NCBI GenBank assembly: GCA_031552315.1 | Contig: JAVBMP010000009.1 | Coordinates: 1 to 28,362, forward strand | Direction of reading: 5' to 3' | DNA length: 28,362 bases | Source: JAVBMP01 sp031552315 | Lineage (GTDB): Bacteria; Desulfobacterota; Desulfovibrionia; Desulfovibrionales; Desulfovibrionaceae | Shown: positions 1 through 7,244 of the stretch, one piece after another | Layout of the letters: every line of letters starts with the position of its first letter | Numbering within the stretch: position 1 is the first letter of the stretch | The notes under the pieces: generated by a model | The model's database searches: none | What the model saw: the letters and a program-made list of their open reading frames with translations, nothing else | Told to the model about the DNA's origin: nothing | Position numbers and translations under genes: made by a program

Positions 1-129
1 GTTCTTTTACAAGGAGTGCCACTATCCCGTAGTTCCGTGCGGAGGGAGTATATTCAAGCATATATGGCCTTCGCGCGAGACGAAGCACGACGCAGTAAAA
101 GGGCAAAAAGGCCATTGTGCAACAGCCTC
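1..129 (-). mobile_element. MITE-like element, copy 1 (cut by window edge)
   Basis: This is the reverse-orientation copy of a short repeat found five times in the window. Its terminator-bearing end lies at 129 and reads GAGGCTGTTGCACAATGGCC on the minus strand. About 26 bp of the other end fall outside the window. The rest matches the full copies almost base for base. It lies 101 bp downstream of the nuclease gene stop, with its hairpin end facing that gene. It has no transposase, so it would be non-autonomous. The strand given treats the hairpin end as the left end. Confidence 0.85.
105..129 (-). terminator. Terminator-like hairpin in MITE copy 1
   Basis: Read on the minus strand, the element begins with a 7-8 bp stem (GGCTGTT / AATGGCC) around a GCAC loop, followed by TTTTT. 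Two stem positions are G-U wobbles in this copy. It lies downstream of the minus-strand nuclease gene in the right orientation to end its transcript. Confidence 0.5.
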
Positions 130-137
130 TATGACAT

Positions 138-215
138 TTTCGCTTTGTGATTGCCGCTTAACGGTGGGCAAAGCCCACCTACGACTATTGCTCACTTCAC
201 TCGTAACGTGCTCTA
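138..215 (+). repeat. Structured repeat family 2, copy A
   Basis: This stretch shares the block GCCGCTTAACGG, a short hairpin and CCTACGACTATT with 19361-19485. Here the hairpin is GGTGGGC (163-169), loop AAA, GCCCACC (173-179). The second copy has GGCGAGC/GCTCGCC with the same AAA loop, so two stem pairs changed on both sides. The copy lies between MITE copy 1 and the nuclease stop codon. No coding function is seen. Confidence 0.7.
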
Positions 216-230
216 AAAACAGCTACAGCC

Positions 231-701
231 TCAACGCGTCCGCTTCCGCCATTCCCATGGCGGCATTGGTTGCGGGTAGTGCCATAGGCCGCGTCCTTCT
301 TGCCGGGCGGCCTCTTCAATTGTCTGCCAGCTGCCGCATTCCGGCAGTTTGCAATACCGGGGGGCCACCCAGGCGGCCCCGGCCCGTAATAGGCTCTCTT
401 GCAACGTTGCGCCGCCCGCCTGGCGCAAAACAGCCACCGTGCGCCCATAACGATCCCGCCCCCGCTCCTCCACTTCAAATGCCTGTTCGCGCGTCAACGC
501 CGCAACGGTCGCAATGGCTTCCTCTCCGCCTTCTTGACCGTCTTCAGGGCAATCTATGCCGTAAAGGCGAATCTTAAACGCTTCACAAGAAGGTGTTTTA
601 AGAACAAGGGTATCACCGTCCACAATCTGTTCAACAGTTCCTTGCCAAGCATGGGCCGGAGCTGCGAAGCCGAAAAGGATGAAGGCGCAAATAATTCTCA
701 T
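231..701 (-). CDS. Secreted SNase-family (thermonuclease-like) nuclease
   Basis: This 156-aa protein belongs to the staphylococcal nuclease family, calcium-dependent enzymes that cleave DNA and RNA. Residues 1-18 (MRIICAFILFGFAAPAHA) form a signal peptide with an AHA cleavage site, so it should act in the periplasm or outside the cell. The core follows in family order: VDGDTL, IRLYGIDCPE (basic and acidic active-site residues), DRYGRTVAVL (second catalytic Arg), LLRAGAAWV and EGRGLW. The catalytic Arg/Glu/Arg set therefore looks intact. Two extra Cys pairs could form disulfides. The gene diverges from the XRE regulator at 759 across a 57-bp gap holding a perfect 20-bp palindrome. It has no clear Shine-Dalgarno sequence. 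Parasitic-plasmid or conjugative-element SNases look similar, so an accessory origin is likely. The family call is firm and the substrate is not known. Confidence 0.88.
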   Translation of the reverse strand: MRIICAFILFGFAAPAHAWQGTVEQIVDGDTLVLKTPSCEAFKIRLYGIDCPEDGQEGGEEAIATVAALTREQAFEVEERGRDRYGRTVAVLRQAGGATLQESLLRAGAAWVAPRYCKLPECGSWQTIEEAARQEGRGLWHYPQPMPPWEWRKRTR

Positions 702-706
702 CGGAA

Positions 707-726
707 TTGACTACATATGTAGTCAA
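707..726. promoter_or_regulatory. Perfect 20-bp palindrome, probable operator
   Basis: TTGACTACATATGTAGTCAA is a perfect inverted repeat in the 57-bp gap between the divergent nuclease and XRE genes. A consensus-like minus-strand -35 (TTGACA, complement of 731-736) lies next to it. A palindrome between a small XRE regulator and a divergent gene is the usual layout of an autoregulated operator. The GACT...AGTC halves resemble the boxes bound by C proteins of restriction-modification systems, but no such system is seen here. Confidence 0.55.
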
Positions 727-758
727 TCAATGTCAAGATTTGCTTTACCTATCCTTAT

Positions 759-1067
759 ATGGACAAAATACCACATGTTTATCCCGCTATTGCCGCAGTA
801 CTCAAGGAAGCGCGTAATTCCGCCGGGTTGTCGCAACAGGAACTTGCGGACTTCAGCGGGCTGTCGCGCAGCTATATTTCGTTTGTGGAATGCGGAGAAC
901 GGGGCATATCTGTTGCCGCGCTGTATCAAATCAGCAAGGCTCTTAAAATAGAAGGCGCGGAACTCTTCCGGCGTATTGAAAATGCCATTGAAGAACAGGA
1001 GCGCGGTCCGGGCAAGCCGGAAAAAACTACCGGAAGGCCCCGCAAGCAAATTAAAAATCCCCAATAA
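759..1067 (+). CDS. XRE-family HTH transcriptional regulator
   Basis: This is a 102-aa single-domain DNA-binding protein. The Cro/C1-type helix-turn-helix covers about residues 10-70 (LKEARNSAGLSQQELADFSG, then LSRSYISFVECGERGISV), with the typical SQQELA and S.SYIS.vE..eR motifs. Residues 70-102 are a charged tail with GRPRK, which resembles an AT-hook core. The size and fold fit small autoregulators such as C proteins of restriction-modification systems or phage and plasmid repressors. It diverges from the nuclease at 231-701 and probably controls both genes through the palindrome at 707-726; this is inference. No Shine-Dalgarno sequence is visible before the ATG, so the transcript may be leaderless. 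The gene ends 16 bp before MITE copy 2. Confidence 0.85.
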   Translation: MDKIPHVYPAIAAVLKEARNSAGLSQQELADFSGLSRSYISFVECGERGISVAALYQISKALKIEGAELFRRIENAIEEQERGPGKPEKTTGRPRKQIKNPQ

Positions 1068-1083
1068 CGACCGTTGCCCAATA

Positions 1084-1238
1084 GAGACTGTTGCACAATG
1101 GCCTTTTTGCCCTTTTACTGCGTCGTGCTTCGTCCCGCGCGAAGGTCATATATGTTTGAATATACTCCCTCCGCACGGAACTACGGGATAGGGGCACTCC
1201 TTGTAAAAGAACAAAAATTCTCATTGTGCAATAGTCTC
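1084..1238 (+). mobile_element. MITE-like element, copy 2
   Basis: This is a complete 155-bp copy. The left end GAGACTGTTGCACAAT and right end ATTGTGCAATAGTCTC are inverted repeats. It is flanked by a 5-bp direct repeat, CAATA at 1079-1083 and CAATA at 1239-1243, as expected of a target-site duplication. It separates the convergent XRE gene (stop at 1067) and ABC ATPase gene (stop at 1250). The terminator-like left end (1085-1108) has one A-C mismatch and two wobbles, so it is the weakest of the five. No transposase is encoded. Confidence 0.9.
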
Positions 1239-1249
1239 CAATAGGCAAT

Positions 1250-3349
1250 TCAATCAGGTAACAGGCGTGAGCAGGCGACAATTTCTCCCTGTTCCAGCAC
1301 CAGTTCGTGCGTGAGCACAGGGGCCAGGGCGGCCCGGTCTTCCGGGTTGTGGCTTACCATGATGATGCCGGTTTGCGGGCAATGGCCCGCCGGGGCGTCA
1401 ACCCCGCCAATGCCCGTGGCGGCGGTTTGCGGCAAAATGCCGGTTGGGGCGGTTGAGTGCAGGCCGTTTGGTGTGTTCAAGCTGTTTTGCGCCAGGCCGC
1501 GTTGTGCGTTCAGAACGCTTTGCACGCCTGCCCCGGCGCAAAGGCGCACGTTTTCCATAAAGGCCTTGCGGCTGGGGTAATCCAGCCCGGAACATGGTTC
1601 ATCAAGCAGCAGCAGGCGCGGGCGGCTTACCATGGCGCGGGCCAACAAAAAACGGCGGAATAACCCTTCAGACATTTCCAGGTTGCTCTTCTGCTGGTAT
1701 TCGCTTAGCCCGAACAGGGCGATAATCTCTTCCGCCCTGGCTCTTTCTTCCGGCAGGGCTTCCCGGTAAAGGCCAATGCTGCCGTGCAGGCCGGAAATTA
1801 CCAAATCCAGCCCGCTCAGTTCATATTCATAGTGGTTTTGCAGCCAGTCGGATACATGGGCGGTAAAGGCGTGGCGTTCTTCCAGCGTGGGGCGGGCGGG
1901 TTGCCCGGACGCGTCAAACCAGGTAAGGCTGCCGCCCAGGGCCGGGTGTTCCTCGCCCAGCAGCAGGCGGACAAGCGTACTTTTACCCGCGCCGTTGGGG
2001 CCGGAAAGCAGCCAGTTTTCCCCGTTGTTCATCTGCCAGTTCAACCCGCGCAGCACTTTGCGGCCTTTCAGGTACACGTCCGCATTGCGCAGGACAAAAA
2101 TGGGGACAGGACTGTCTTGCCGGGCATTGACCGTGATATTGACCGGGCCGTTGGCTGTGACATTAGCCGGGGCGGGGCCTTTGGTGGAATGGCTTAAGGC
2201 CGGGACGTTGGCCGGATCCGGGTTCACGCCCATGCCCGCGCTTACGTCCATGCCCACGCTTGCGTCCATGCCCACGCTTGCGCCCATGCCCACGCTTGCG
2301 TCCAGATCCACGCTCGCGTCCGGGTTTGCACTTTGGGCGAAGTTTGGCGCAGAACCCGCTTCCGCGCCCGGTTCCGCATTGGGCGGCAGGCGTTTATAGG
2401 CCTTGGCCCGCAATTCATCCAAGGTTCCCTGAAAGGCGATGCGCCCGTTGCGCAGCAGCAGGGCGCGGTTCAGGCAGGCGGGCAAATCGGCGTTGCGGTG
2501 GCTTACGCAGACCACGGAACAGGGCGCGGGGCTGTCCGGCCCGGTGAAAAATTCCAGCGCGGCAAACAGCAGCCGGCGGCCATTTTTGTCCAGCCCGTCC
2601 AGCGCCTCGTCCAGCAGGAGCAGGCGGGGCTTTTTGACAAGCGCCCGGCCCAGCAACAGCAGGCGCAACTGGCCTTGAGAAAGTTCCGTCACCTGCTCAT
2701 GCAGCAAGTGTTCGGCCCGCAGTTCGCGGGCCATTTGCAGGGCCAGCGCCCTTTCCGCTTCGCTTGGGGGGGCGTAAAGCAGGTAGCCTTCACCCAGGCC
2801 GGAAAGGATCAGTTCTTCTCCGTCAATTTTCCAGCCCTGCCGCACATAAAGGTGTTGCAGTTCCGGCGAAAGCAGGGAAATGAAAGGCCGGGCCGCCAGG
2901 GGCGAGGCATCCGGCCAGCCGGGATTATTTGCGGCAGAAGCGTTCAGGCCGGAAGCATTCGCGTCAGAAAGATTCGCGTCAGAAAGATTTGCGCCGGAAG
3001 CATTCGGGCCGGAAGCATTTTGGCAGGATGCGGAATGTGCGCCGGGCCGGCCATGGCCGGGGGCCACATCCGCGAAGTTCCAGATCAGGCTGGAGCAAGC
3101 TTCCGGCGCATCAAAGTTTTGTTCTGGCCGTAAATCGCCGCGCAAAAGGCGCAGGAAGCTGGATTTACCGGCCCCGTTGGCCCCGAAAAAGGCCCAGTGT
3201 TCACCGGGCAACAAGGCCCAGTCAAGGCTGTGCAGAATGCGCCGCCCGCCCAGGGAAGCATTGACGTTTTTCAGGCAGACCAGGGGGGCGGGTGAAACAG
3301 GCGAAGCGCCGCAAGGCGCAAAGGGCAGGGTGGAACCGGGCATGAGCAT
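1250..3349 (-). CDS. ModF-like double ABC ATPase with low-complexity insertions
   Basis: This protein of about 699 aa carries two ABC nucleotide-binding domains and no membrane segment. NBD1 has Walker A GANGAGKSS, signature LSQGQ, Walker B LLLLDEALDGLD and H-loop VSHR. NBD2 has Walker A GPNGAGKST, a degenerate signature MSEGL, Walker B LLLLDEPCSGLD and H-loop VSHN. The ISGLHGSIGLYREAL stretch and overall order match ModF, the E. coli protein (about 490 aa) linked to molybdate transport. The extra 200 residues are mostly three low-complexity blocks: one inside NBD1, one between the domains, and one of about 50 residues between Walker B and the H-loop of NBD2. A TTG start at 3373 is possible, but the ATG at 3349 follows GGGGAAG and is preferred. 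It is last in the minus-strand run. Its exact role is uncertain; no molybdate permease lies nearby. Confidence 0.75.
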   Translation of the reverse strand: MLMPGSTLPFAPCGASPVSPAPLVCLKNVNASLGGRRILHSLDWALLPGEHWAFFGANGAGKSSFLRLLRGDLRPEQNFDAPEACSSLIWNFADVAPGHGRPGAHSASCQNASGPNASGANLSDANLSDANASGLNASAANNPGWPDASPLAARPFISLLSPELQHLYVRQGWKIDGEELILSGLGEGYLLYAPPSEAERALALQMARELRAEHLLHEQVTELSQGQLRLLLLGRALVKKPRLLLLDEALDGLDKNGRRLLFAALEFFTGPDSPAPCSVVCVSHRNADLPACLNRALLLRNGRIAFQGTLDELRAKAYKRLPPNAEPGAEAGSAPNFAQSANPDASVDLDASVGMGASVGMDASVGMDVSAGMGVNPDPANVPALSHSTKGPAPANVTANGPVNITVNARQDSPVPIFVLRNADVYLKGRKVLRGLNWQMNNGENWLLSGPNGAGKSTLVRLLLGEEHPALGGSLTWFDASGQPARPTLEERHAFTAHVSDWLQNHYEYELSGLDLVISGLHGSIGLYREALPEERARAEEIIALFGLSEYQQKSNLEMSEGLFRRFLLARAMVSRPRLLLLDEPCSGLDYPSRKAFMENVRLCAGAGVQSVLNAQRGLAQNSLNTPNGLHSTAPTGILPQTAATGIGGVDAPAGHCPQTGIIMVSHNPEDRAALAPVLTHELVLEQGEIVACSRLLPD
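2232..2321 (-). repeat. Coding minisatellite, 5 x 18 bp, in ABC ATPase
   Basis: Five 18-bp units of the type ATGCCCACGCTTGCGTCC run head to tail (2232, 2250, 2268, 2286, 2304). On the coding strand they give DASVGM repeats in the linker between the two ABC domains. Units two and four are identical, which suggests recent duplication. Confidence 0.9.
2931..3020 (-). repeat. Coding minisatellite, 6 x 15 bp, in ABC ATPase
   Basis: Six 15-bp units related to GCGTCAGAAAGATTC start at 2931 and repeat every 15 bp. They encode five-residue NAS/NLS-type repeats inserted in NBD1 between Walker A and the signature motif. The unit length keeps the reading frame. Confidence 0.88.
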
Positions 3350-3386
3350 ACTTCCCCAAAACAGCTCCCTCAAAATATCGAGGGGG

Positions 3387-3411
3387 TTTGGGGGAAATCA
3401 TTTCCCCCAAA
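3387..3411. repeat. GGGGAAAT-centred palindrome, copy 1
   Basis: TTTGGGGGAAAT (3387-3398) and its complement ATTTCCCCCAAA (3400-3411) form a perfect 12-bp inverted repeat around one base. It lies in the 119-bp gap between ruvB and the ABC gene. The same core recurs at 4516-4538 and 25097-25119. The A-run lies on the plus strand after it, so it does not look like a terminator for the minus-strand genes. Confidence 0.75.
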
Positions 3412-3468
3412 AAAATTCTTAAAAATTTCCAAAAAATTCTTAAAATTCTCCAAAAAGCTCTTTAAAAA

Positions 3469-4443
3469 TTACCCCAACATATTCAAATGCTTATAAGCCT
3501 TTGTAGTAGCCATGCGGCCGCGCGTGGTGCGTTTTAAAAAGCCGCTTTGAATAAGGAATGGTTCATACAGGTCTTCAAGGGTGCGCACGTCTTCAGAGCA
3601 GGCCACGGCCAGGGTTTTCAGGCCCACGGGGCCGCCGCTGTAGTGGTTTATGATTACGGAAAGCAGTTTCCTGTCCATGGGGTCAAGGCCGCATTCGTCA
3701 ACTTCCATGCGGGCCATGGCTTCGGAGGCTTCTTTGGAGTCTATAACCGGCTGGTTGTGCACGGTGCAGAAGTCACGCACCCGGCGTAGCAGGCGGTTGG
3801 CAATGCGCGGGGTGCCGCGTGAACGGCGGCCTATTTCCAGCGCGCCTGCCGGGGTTATTTCAATGTTCAGGATGCGGGCGGCCCGGCTGACAATGCGGCC
3901 AAGGTCTTCCGCGTTATAAAATTCCAGGCGCAGGTGAATGCCGAAGCGGTCGTGCAGCGGGGCGGAAAGCAGGCCCAGCCGGGTAGTGGCCCCTACCAGG
4001 GTGAAGGGTTCCAGATCAATTTTCACGGTACGCGCGCCCGGCCCCTGGCCCACCACCAAATCCAGCTTGAAATCTTCCATGGCGGGGTAGAGTACTTCTT
4101 CCACCGCAATGGGCAGGCGGTGAATTTCATCCACAAACAGCACGTCATGGCGGGAAAGGTTGGTCAGAATGGCGGCCAGGTCACCGCTGCGTTCCAGCAC
4201 CGGGCCGGAGGTTTCCACAATGTTTACGCCCAGTTCAGAAGCGATAATCTTTGCCAGCGTGGTCTTGCCCAGCCCGGGGTTGCCGAAAAATATGGTGTGG
4301 TCAAGGGCCTGCCCGCGTTCACGGGCCGCCTGCAAATAGACCTGAAGGTTGTCGCGCAAGTCGTTGTGCCCTATGAAGTCCGTCAGGCGGCGCGGGCGGA
4401 TGTGTTCATCAACATCTGATGGTTTGCGAAGTTCGTCTGACAT
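3469..4443 (-). CDS. ruvB: Holliday junction branch migration ATPase RuvB
   Basis: RuvB is the hexameric AAA+ motor that drives branch migration of Holliday junctions with RuvA. The 324-aa protein is close to the usual 330-340 aa. It shows Walker A GNPGLGKTT (residues 54-62; Asn replaces the usual second residue), Walker B and DEIH at 101-108, the sensor region ATTRLGLLSAPLHDRFGI, the arginine finger region RSRGTPRIANRLLRRVRDF, and a C-terminal winged helix ending PFLIQSGFLKRTTRGR. The ATG at 4443 follows AAGG at a good distance. It lies 124 bp after ruvA, with a palindromic repeat in the gap. No ruvC is found in the window. Confidence 0.97.
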   Translation of the reverse strand: MSDELRKPSDVDEHIRPRRLTDFIGHNDLRDNLQVYLQAARERGQALDHTIFFGNPGLGKTTLAKIIASELGVNIVETSGPVLERSGDLAAILTNLSRHDVLFVDEIHRLPIAVEEVLYPAMEDFKLDLVVGQGPGARTVKIDLEPFTLVGATTRLGLLSAPLHDRFGIHLRLEFYNAEDLGRIVSRAARILNIEITPAGALEIGRRSRGTPRIANRLLRRVRDFCTVHNQPVIDSKEASEAMARMEVDECGLDPMDRKLLSVIINHYSGGPVGLKTLAVACSEDVRTLEDLYEPFLIQSGFLKRTTRGRMATTKAYKHLNMLG

Positions 4444-4481
4444 GTGTGCCTTGAAATGCTCCGTGAATGCCTTTGGCGGGC

Positions 4482-4538
4482 AGGGGCCTTGCCCCTTGCT
4501 GTGTGGGGAAGCCCGCGCGGGGAAATGATTTCCCCGCG
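4482..4538 (-). repeat. GGGGAAAT-centred palindrome family, copy 2 (two hairpins)
   Basis: CGCGGGGAAAT (4516-4526) and ATTTCCCCGCG (4528-4538) form a perfect 11-bp inverted repeat. A second hairpin AGGGGC-CTT-GCCCCT lies at 4482-4496. Read on the minus strand, the order palindrome, CGCGGG, TT, AAGGGGC hairpin, CGCC, AAGGC matches the plus-strand order at 25097-25155. This makes it a dispersed two-hairpin repeat. It fills the gap between ruvA and ruvB. Confidence 0.78.
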
Positions 4539-4567
4539 ACCATTCGGCAGGTTTCTGGTAATTTATT

Positions 4568-5167
4568 TTACCGGGCCAGTTTGCGCAGCGAATTGCGCAA
4601 AAGGGCGCTTAAATCTATGTTCGGGTCTTTGGCAAGGGCTTCCTTTATCACTTCCGCCGCTTCATCTTCTGAATAGCCCAGGTTCAAGAGGGCGGCCAGG
4701 GCGTCTTTGAACAGGCCGCCCGCCGGGTTTGGCGCTGCGCCGGGCGCGGGTTTTACCCCATCCAGCTTGAGTTTGAACTTCAGTTCCAAAAAAATTTGTT
4801 GCGCGGTTTTTTTGCCTATGCCGGGCACGCGGGCCAGGGCGTTTACATCTTCCGCCAGCACAATGGCCCGCAGGTCGTCCGGACGGTAGATGCCCAGCAT
4901 GGAAAGGGCGGTGCGCGGGCCAACGCGGTTTATGTCTATAAGGGTCAGGAAGGTTTCACGCTCATCCCAGGTGTTGAAGCCGAAAAGTTCCAGCGCGTCT
5001 TCCCGCACAATGGTGCAGGTGTAAAAAAAGGTTTGTTCCCCGCGCGCGGGCAGTTGCGCCAGGGTATGGGCGGAAAGGAACACCTCATACCCCACCCCGC
5101 CGCCGGTTACCAGAATGCAGGCGTTGGGGGTAACTTCCGCAACCCGGCCTTCAACGTAGGCTATCAT
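4568..5167 (-). CDS. ruvA: Holliday junction DNA helicase subunit RuvA
   Basis: RuvA forms the tetramer that holds the Holliday junction open and loads RuvB. The 199-aa length is normal. An OB-fold domain (residues 1-65, MIAYVEGRVAEVTPNACILV start) is followed by two helix-hairpin-helix motifs (DINRVGPRTALSMLG and LARVPGIGKKTAQQIFLELK). A flexible linker rich in Ala, Pro and Gly (about residues 138-150) leads to the C-terminal RuvB-binding domain (LAALLNLGYSEDEAAEVIKEA). The ATG at 5167 has a strong GGAGG 6 nt upstream. It follows trmH by 55 bp in the same run. The 3' end is followed by the two-hairpin repeat. Confidence 0.97.
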   Translation of the reverse strand: MIAYVEGRVAEVTPNACILVTGGGVGYEVFLSAHTLAQLPARGEQTFFYTCTIVREDALELFGFNTWDERETFLTLIDINRVGPRTALSMLGIYRPDDLRAIVLAEDVNALARVPGIGKKTAQQIFLELKFKLKLDGVKPAPGAAPNPAGGLFKDALAALLNLGYSEDEAAEVIKEALAKDPNIDLSALLRNSLRKLAR

Positions 5168-5222
5168 GTTCGGCCTCCGGTTTGGCAGGCAAGGCCACAG
5201 GGGATATAACGGGGGCCGGCAT

Positions 5223-5840
5223 CTACTTTTTCTCCCATTCAGCCAGAAGGGCTGTCATTTGTTCCGGCGAATAGCGCGGCGCGTCGTACAGGCCAGCGGC
5301 CATGCGCTGGCGCGAGGCCTCGGCCAGAATGACGGCGGCGGCCACAGACACGTTGAAGCTTTGGATCATGCCGTACATGGGTATATAAAGTTCCGCGTCC
5401 ACCAGGGCGGCCAGCTCCGGGCTTACGCCGCTGTGCTCATTGCCCATGATGATGGCGCTGGGTTTGGCAAGGTCATATTCCGCAATGGGGCGGGCAGCGG
5501 GGGAACAGCTGGTGGCGTAAACCGTCATGCCCTTGTCTTTAAGCGCCCGCATCAGGGCTTCCGGGCTTTGGTGGCGCACGCTGCCCACCCATTTGCGGGC
5601 AGATGCCGAACTTTTTTCACTAAGCGCGGGGAAGGCGGTATCTGTGTAATAAAGGTGCACTTCCGGCACGCCAAAGGCGTCACAGCTGCGGTAAATGGCC
5701 GAAACATTGTGCGGGTCATGAATGTTGGCCAGCACCAGCGTCAAATCCGGCTGGCGGTGCCCCAGCACCCTGGCTATTTTGTCCAGCCGGGCCGGGGTGC
5801 GCGGCAGTTCCGCCGTGGCCGGGTTTTTTTTGCTTCTCAT
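5223..5840 (-). CDS. trmH: SpoU-family 2'-O-ribose RNA methyltransferase (TrmH-like)
   Basis: This is a SPOUT-class methyltransferase that uses S-adenosylmethionine to methylate a ribose 2'-OH. TrmH methylates G18 of tRNA. All three family motifs are present: ANIHDPHNVSAIYRSCDAFGV (motif 1, catalytic Arg), IIMGNEHSGVS (motif 2) and IPMYGMIQSFNVSVAAAVIL (motif 3, the trefoil knot). The chosen ATG at 5840 overlaps the hypC stop as ATGA, a usual sign of translational coupling. An in-frame ATG at 5861 inside hypC would add seven residues. The product of about 205 aa is slightly shorter than E. coli TrmH (229 aa). Assignment to TrmH rather than another SpoU methylase rests on motif similarity. Confidence 0.88.
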   Translation of the reverse strand: MRSKKNPATAELPRTPARLDKIARVLGHRQPDLTLVLANIHDPHNVSAIYRSCDAFGVPEVHLYYTDTAFPALSEKSSASARKWVGSVRHQSPEALMRALKDKGMTVYATSCSPAARPIAEYDLAKPSAIIMGNEHSGVSPELAALVDAELYIPMYGMIQSFNVSVAAAVILAEASRQRMAAGLYDAPRYSPEQMTALLAEWEKK

Positions 5841-6091
5841 GCGTGGTTCTGCCTGTCGCATTCAACCACTTCCACCATTTCACGCAGCAGGCGCATGGTT
5901 TCTTCCGCGTCGGCGGTTTCAATCTTGCGCAGGGCGAAACCGGCGTGCACAATGGTGTAGTCGCCCGGTTTGAGCGGGGTTTCCAGCAGGGCGGAAGAGG
6001 CGTTCACAAAGGTGTCGCTTTCACCCACCTGGCAGCGCACCAGGCCGGGGGCGATTTCTTCAACAACTTTTACGGGTACGGCAAGACACAT
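5837..6091 (-). CDS. hypC: Hydrogenase maturation chaperone HypC/HybG family
   Basis: HypC-family proteins carry the iron-cyanide-carbonyl unit with HypD and deliver it to the large subunit of [NiFe] hydrogenases. The 84-aa protein starts MCLAVPVKV, containing the invariant N-terminal Cys2 that becomes the key ligand once Met is removed. The FVNASSALLETPLKPGDYTIVHAGFALRKI core matches the small beta-barrel and the PGDYVLVHxGFA signature. An AGGA Shine-Dalgarno sits upstream. It is isolated from other hyp genes, lying between rfaE2 and trmH, and it overlaps trmH by four bases. Its presence suggests that a [NiFe] hydrogenase is made elsewhere in the genome. Confidence 0.95.
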   Translation of the reverse strand: MCLAVPVKVVEEIAPGLVRCQVGESDTFVNASSALLETPLKPGDYTIVHAGFALRKIETADAEETMRLLREMVEVVECDRQNHA

Positions 6092-6105
6092 GGCAAAATC
6101 CTTGT

Positions 6106-6612
6106 TTATTTTTGCAGGGCCTTCACAAGCCGGGTGGTGGAAAATTCGCCCAGAAGCGGCAAAGAAAGCACTTCTCCGCCCTGTTCCAGCACGAAGGGCG
6201 CGCCCACAATGCGTTCCACCGGCCAGTCCCCGCCTTTTATCAGCACCGCCGGGGCAATGGCCCGGATGAGCTGTTCCGGCGTATCTTCATCAAACTCCAC
6301 CACAAAGTCAACGCTTTCCAGGTGGGCCAGCACAAAGGCGCGGGCCGCGAAGGGGTTTATGGGCCTTTCCGGCCCCTTGTTCTGGCGGCGCACGGAAGCG
6401 TCGCTGTTCAACCCCAGCACCAGGGCATCGCCTTTGGCCTTGCAACGGGCCAAAAGGTCAACATGGCCAGGGTGGATTATATCAAAGCAGCCGTTGGTGA
6501 ACACCACTTTTTTGCCGGCGCCGCGCAAGGCTTGCACCTTGGGCAGCAGTTCCGGCAGGGTGACTATTTTGGGGTGCCTGAGCTCATTCATGCTTTTTGC
6601 CCGTGTTACCAT
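6106..6612 (-). CDS. rfaE2: D-glycero-beta-D-manno-heptose 1-phosphate adenylyltransferase
   Basis: This enzyme transfers AMP from ATP to heptose 1-phosphate, giving the ADP-heptose needed for the lipopolysaccharide inner core. The 168-aa protein is a nucleotidyltransferase with FTNGCFDIIHPGHVDLL (HxGH at residues 47-50), LGLNSDASVRRQNKGPERPI, FDEDTPEQLI, LIKGGDW and the C-terminal TTRLV. In E. coli this is the second half of the two-domain HldE. Here the kinase domain is absent, so a separate rfaE1 must exist elsewhere. The start at 6612 has AAGG close upstream; an ATG seven codons later is an alternative. It sits 12 bp after recR and 14 bp before hypC, within the run. Confidence 0.94.
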   Translation of the reverse strand: MVTRAKSMNELRHPKIVTLPELLPKVQALRGAGKKVVFTNGCFDIIHPGHVDLLARCKAKGDALVLGLNSDASVRRQNKGPERPINPFAARAFVLAHLESVDFVVEFDEDTPEQLIRAIAPAVLIKGGDWPVERIVGAPFVLEQGGEVLSLPLLGEFSTTRLVKALQK

Positions 6613-6624
6613 TATGCCTTGCGG

Positions 6625-7230
6625 CTACAAATTTTGGCGAAACTTCATGCTTTGACGCAAGGTTTCCTTATCCATTGCCCGCACTTCGCTGCCCAGCGGA
6701 ATGCCCTGGGCCAGGCGCGAGATGCTTATGCCGGGGTGGCGGGAACTTATGCGGCGCTTGATAAAGCTGGCGGTGTTTTCCGCCTCCAGCCGGGTATCCA
6801 GCGCGAAGATAACTTCCTTTACCTCGCCTTCGGCCAGGCGTTTGTCAAGGCGTTCCAGGTCAAGCTGTTCCGGGTTTATGTTGTCCAGCGGGGAAAGAAG
6901 GCCGCCCAGAATAAGGTAGTGCCCCTTGTAAAAACCGCCTTGCTCCAAAGTGAGCAGGCTGTCCCATTCCGCCACCAGGCAAAGCAGGGAAGAATCCCGC
7001 CCAGGGTCGCGGCAAATGGGGCAAGGGTCATGGTCTGTAAGCGCGCCGCAACGCGAACACAGGCCAAGGCTGTCGCGCAGGCTGTGAATGGCCTGCCCAA
7101 GGCGGCGTGTTTCCGCCATGGGCCATTGCAGCAAGGTCATGGCGCAACGCATGGCCGATTTTGGGCCAAGGCCGGGCAGGCGGGCCATTTGGTCAATAAC
7201 GGCCTGTAAGGGTTCGGGCAATTTTTGCAC
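6625..7230 (-). CDS. recR: Recombination mediator protein RecR
   Basis: RecR works with RecO (and RecF) to load RecA at single-stranded gaps. The 201-aa length is normal. Residues 10-30 form the helix-hairpin-helix (MARLPGLGPKSAMRCA). The zinc finger uses C58, C61, C70 and C73. The Toprim domain follows (LCLVAEWDSLLTLE to VIFALDTRLEAENTA), and the C-terminal ISRLAQGIPLGSEVRAMDKETL stretch is the conserved Walker B-like end. The start is GTG at 7230. It follows ybaB by 14 bp; dnaX-ybaB-recR is a classical conserved cluster across bacteria. Confidence 0.97.
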   Translation of the reverse strand: MQKLPEPLQAVIDQMARLPGLGPKSAMRCAMTLLQWPMAETRRLGQAIHSLRDSLGLCSRCGALTDHDPCPICRDPGRDSSLLCLVAEWDSLLTLEQGGFYKGHYLILGGLLSPLDNINPEQLDLERLDKRLAEGEVKEVIFALDTRLEAENTASFIKRRISSRHPGISISRLAQGIPLGSEVRAMDKETLRQSMKFRQNL

Positions 7231-7244
7231 GGCGCGTACCTGAA

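Noticed and set aside
1..1243. Classical composite transposon carrying nuclease and regulator
   Set aside because: Copy 2 has matching target repeats on both sides of the single element, so it inserted alone. The outer end of copy 1 is not visible.
1051..1281. Conserved small frame inside the MITE copies (MRIFVLLQGVP...)
   Set aside because: The same peptide appears in all copies because the DNA is near-identical. Copy 5 shifts its frame by one base and copy 4 inserts three codons, so protein selection is not supported.
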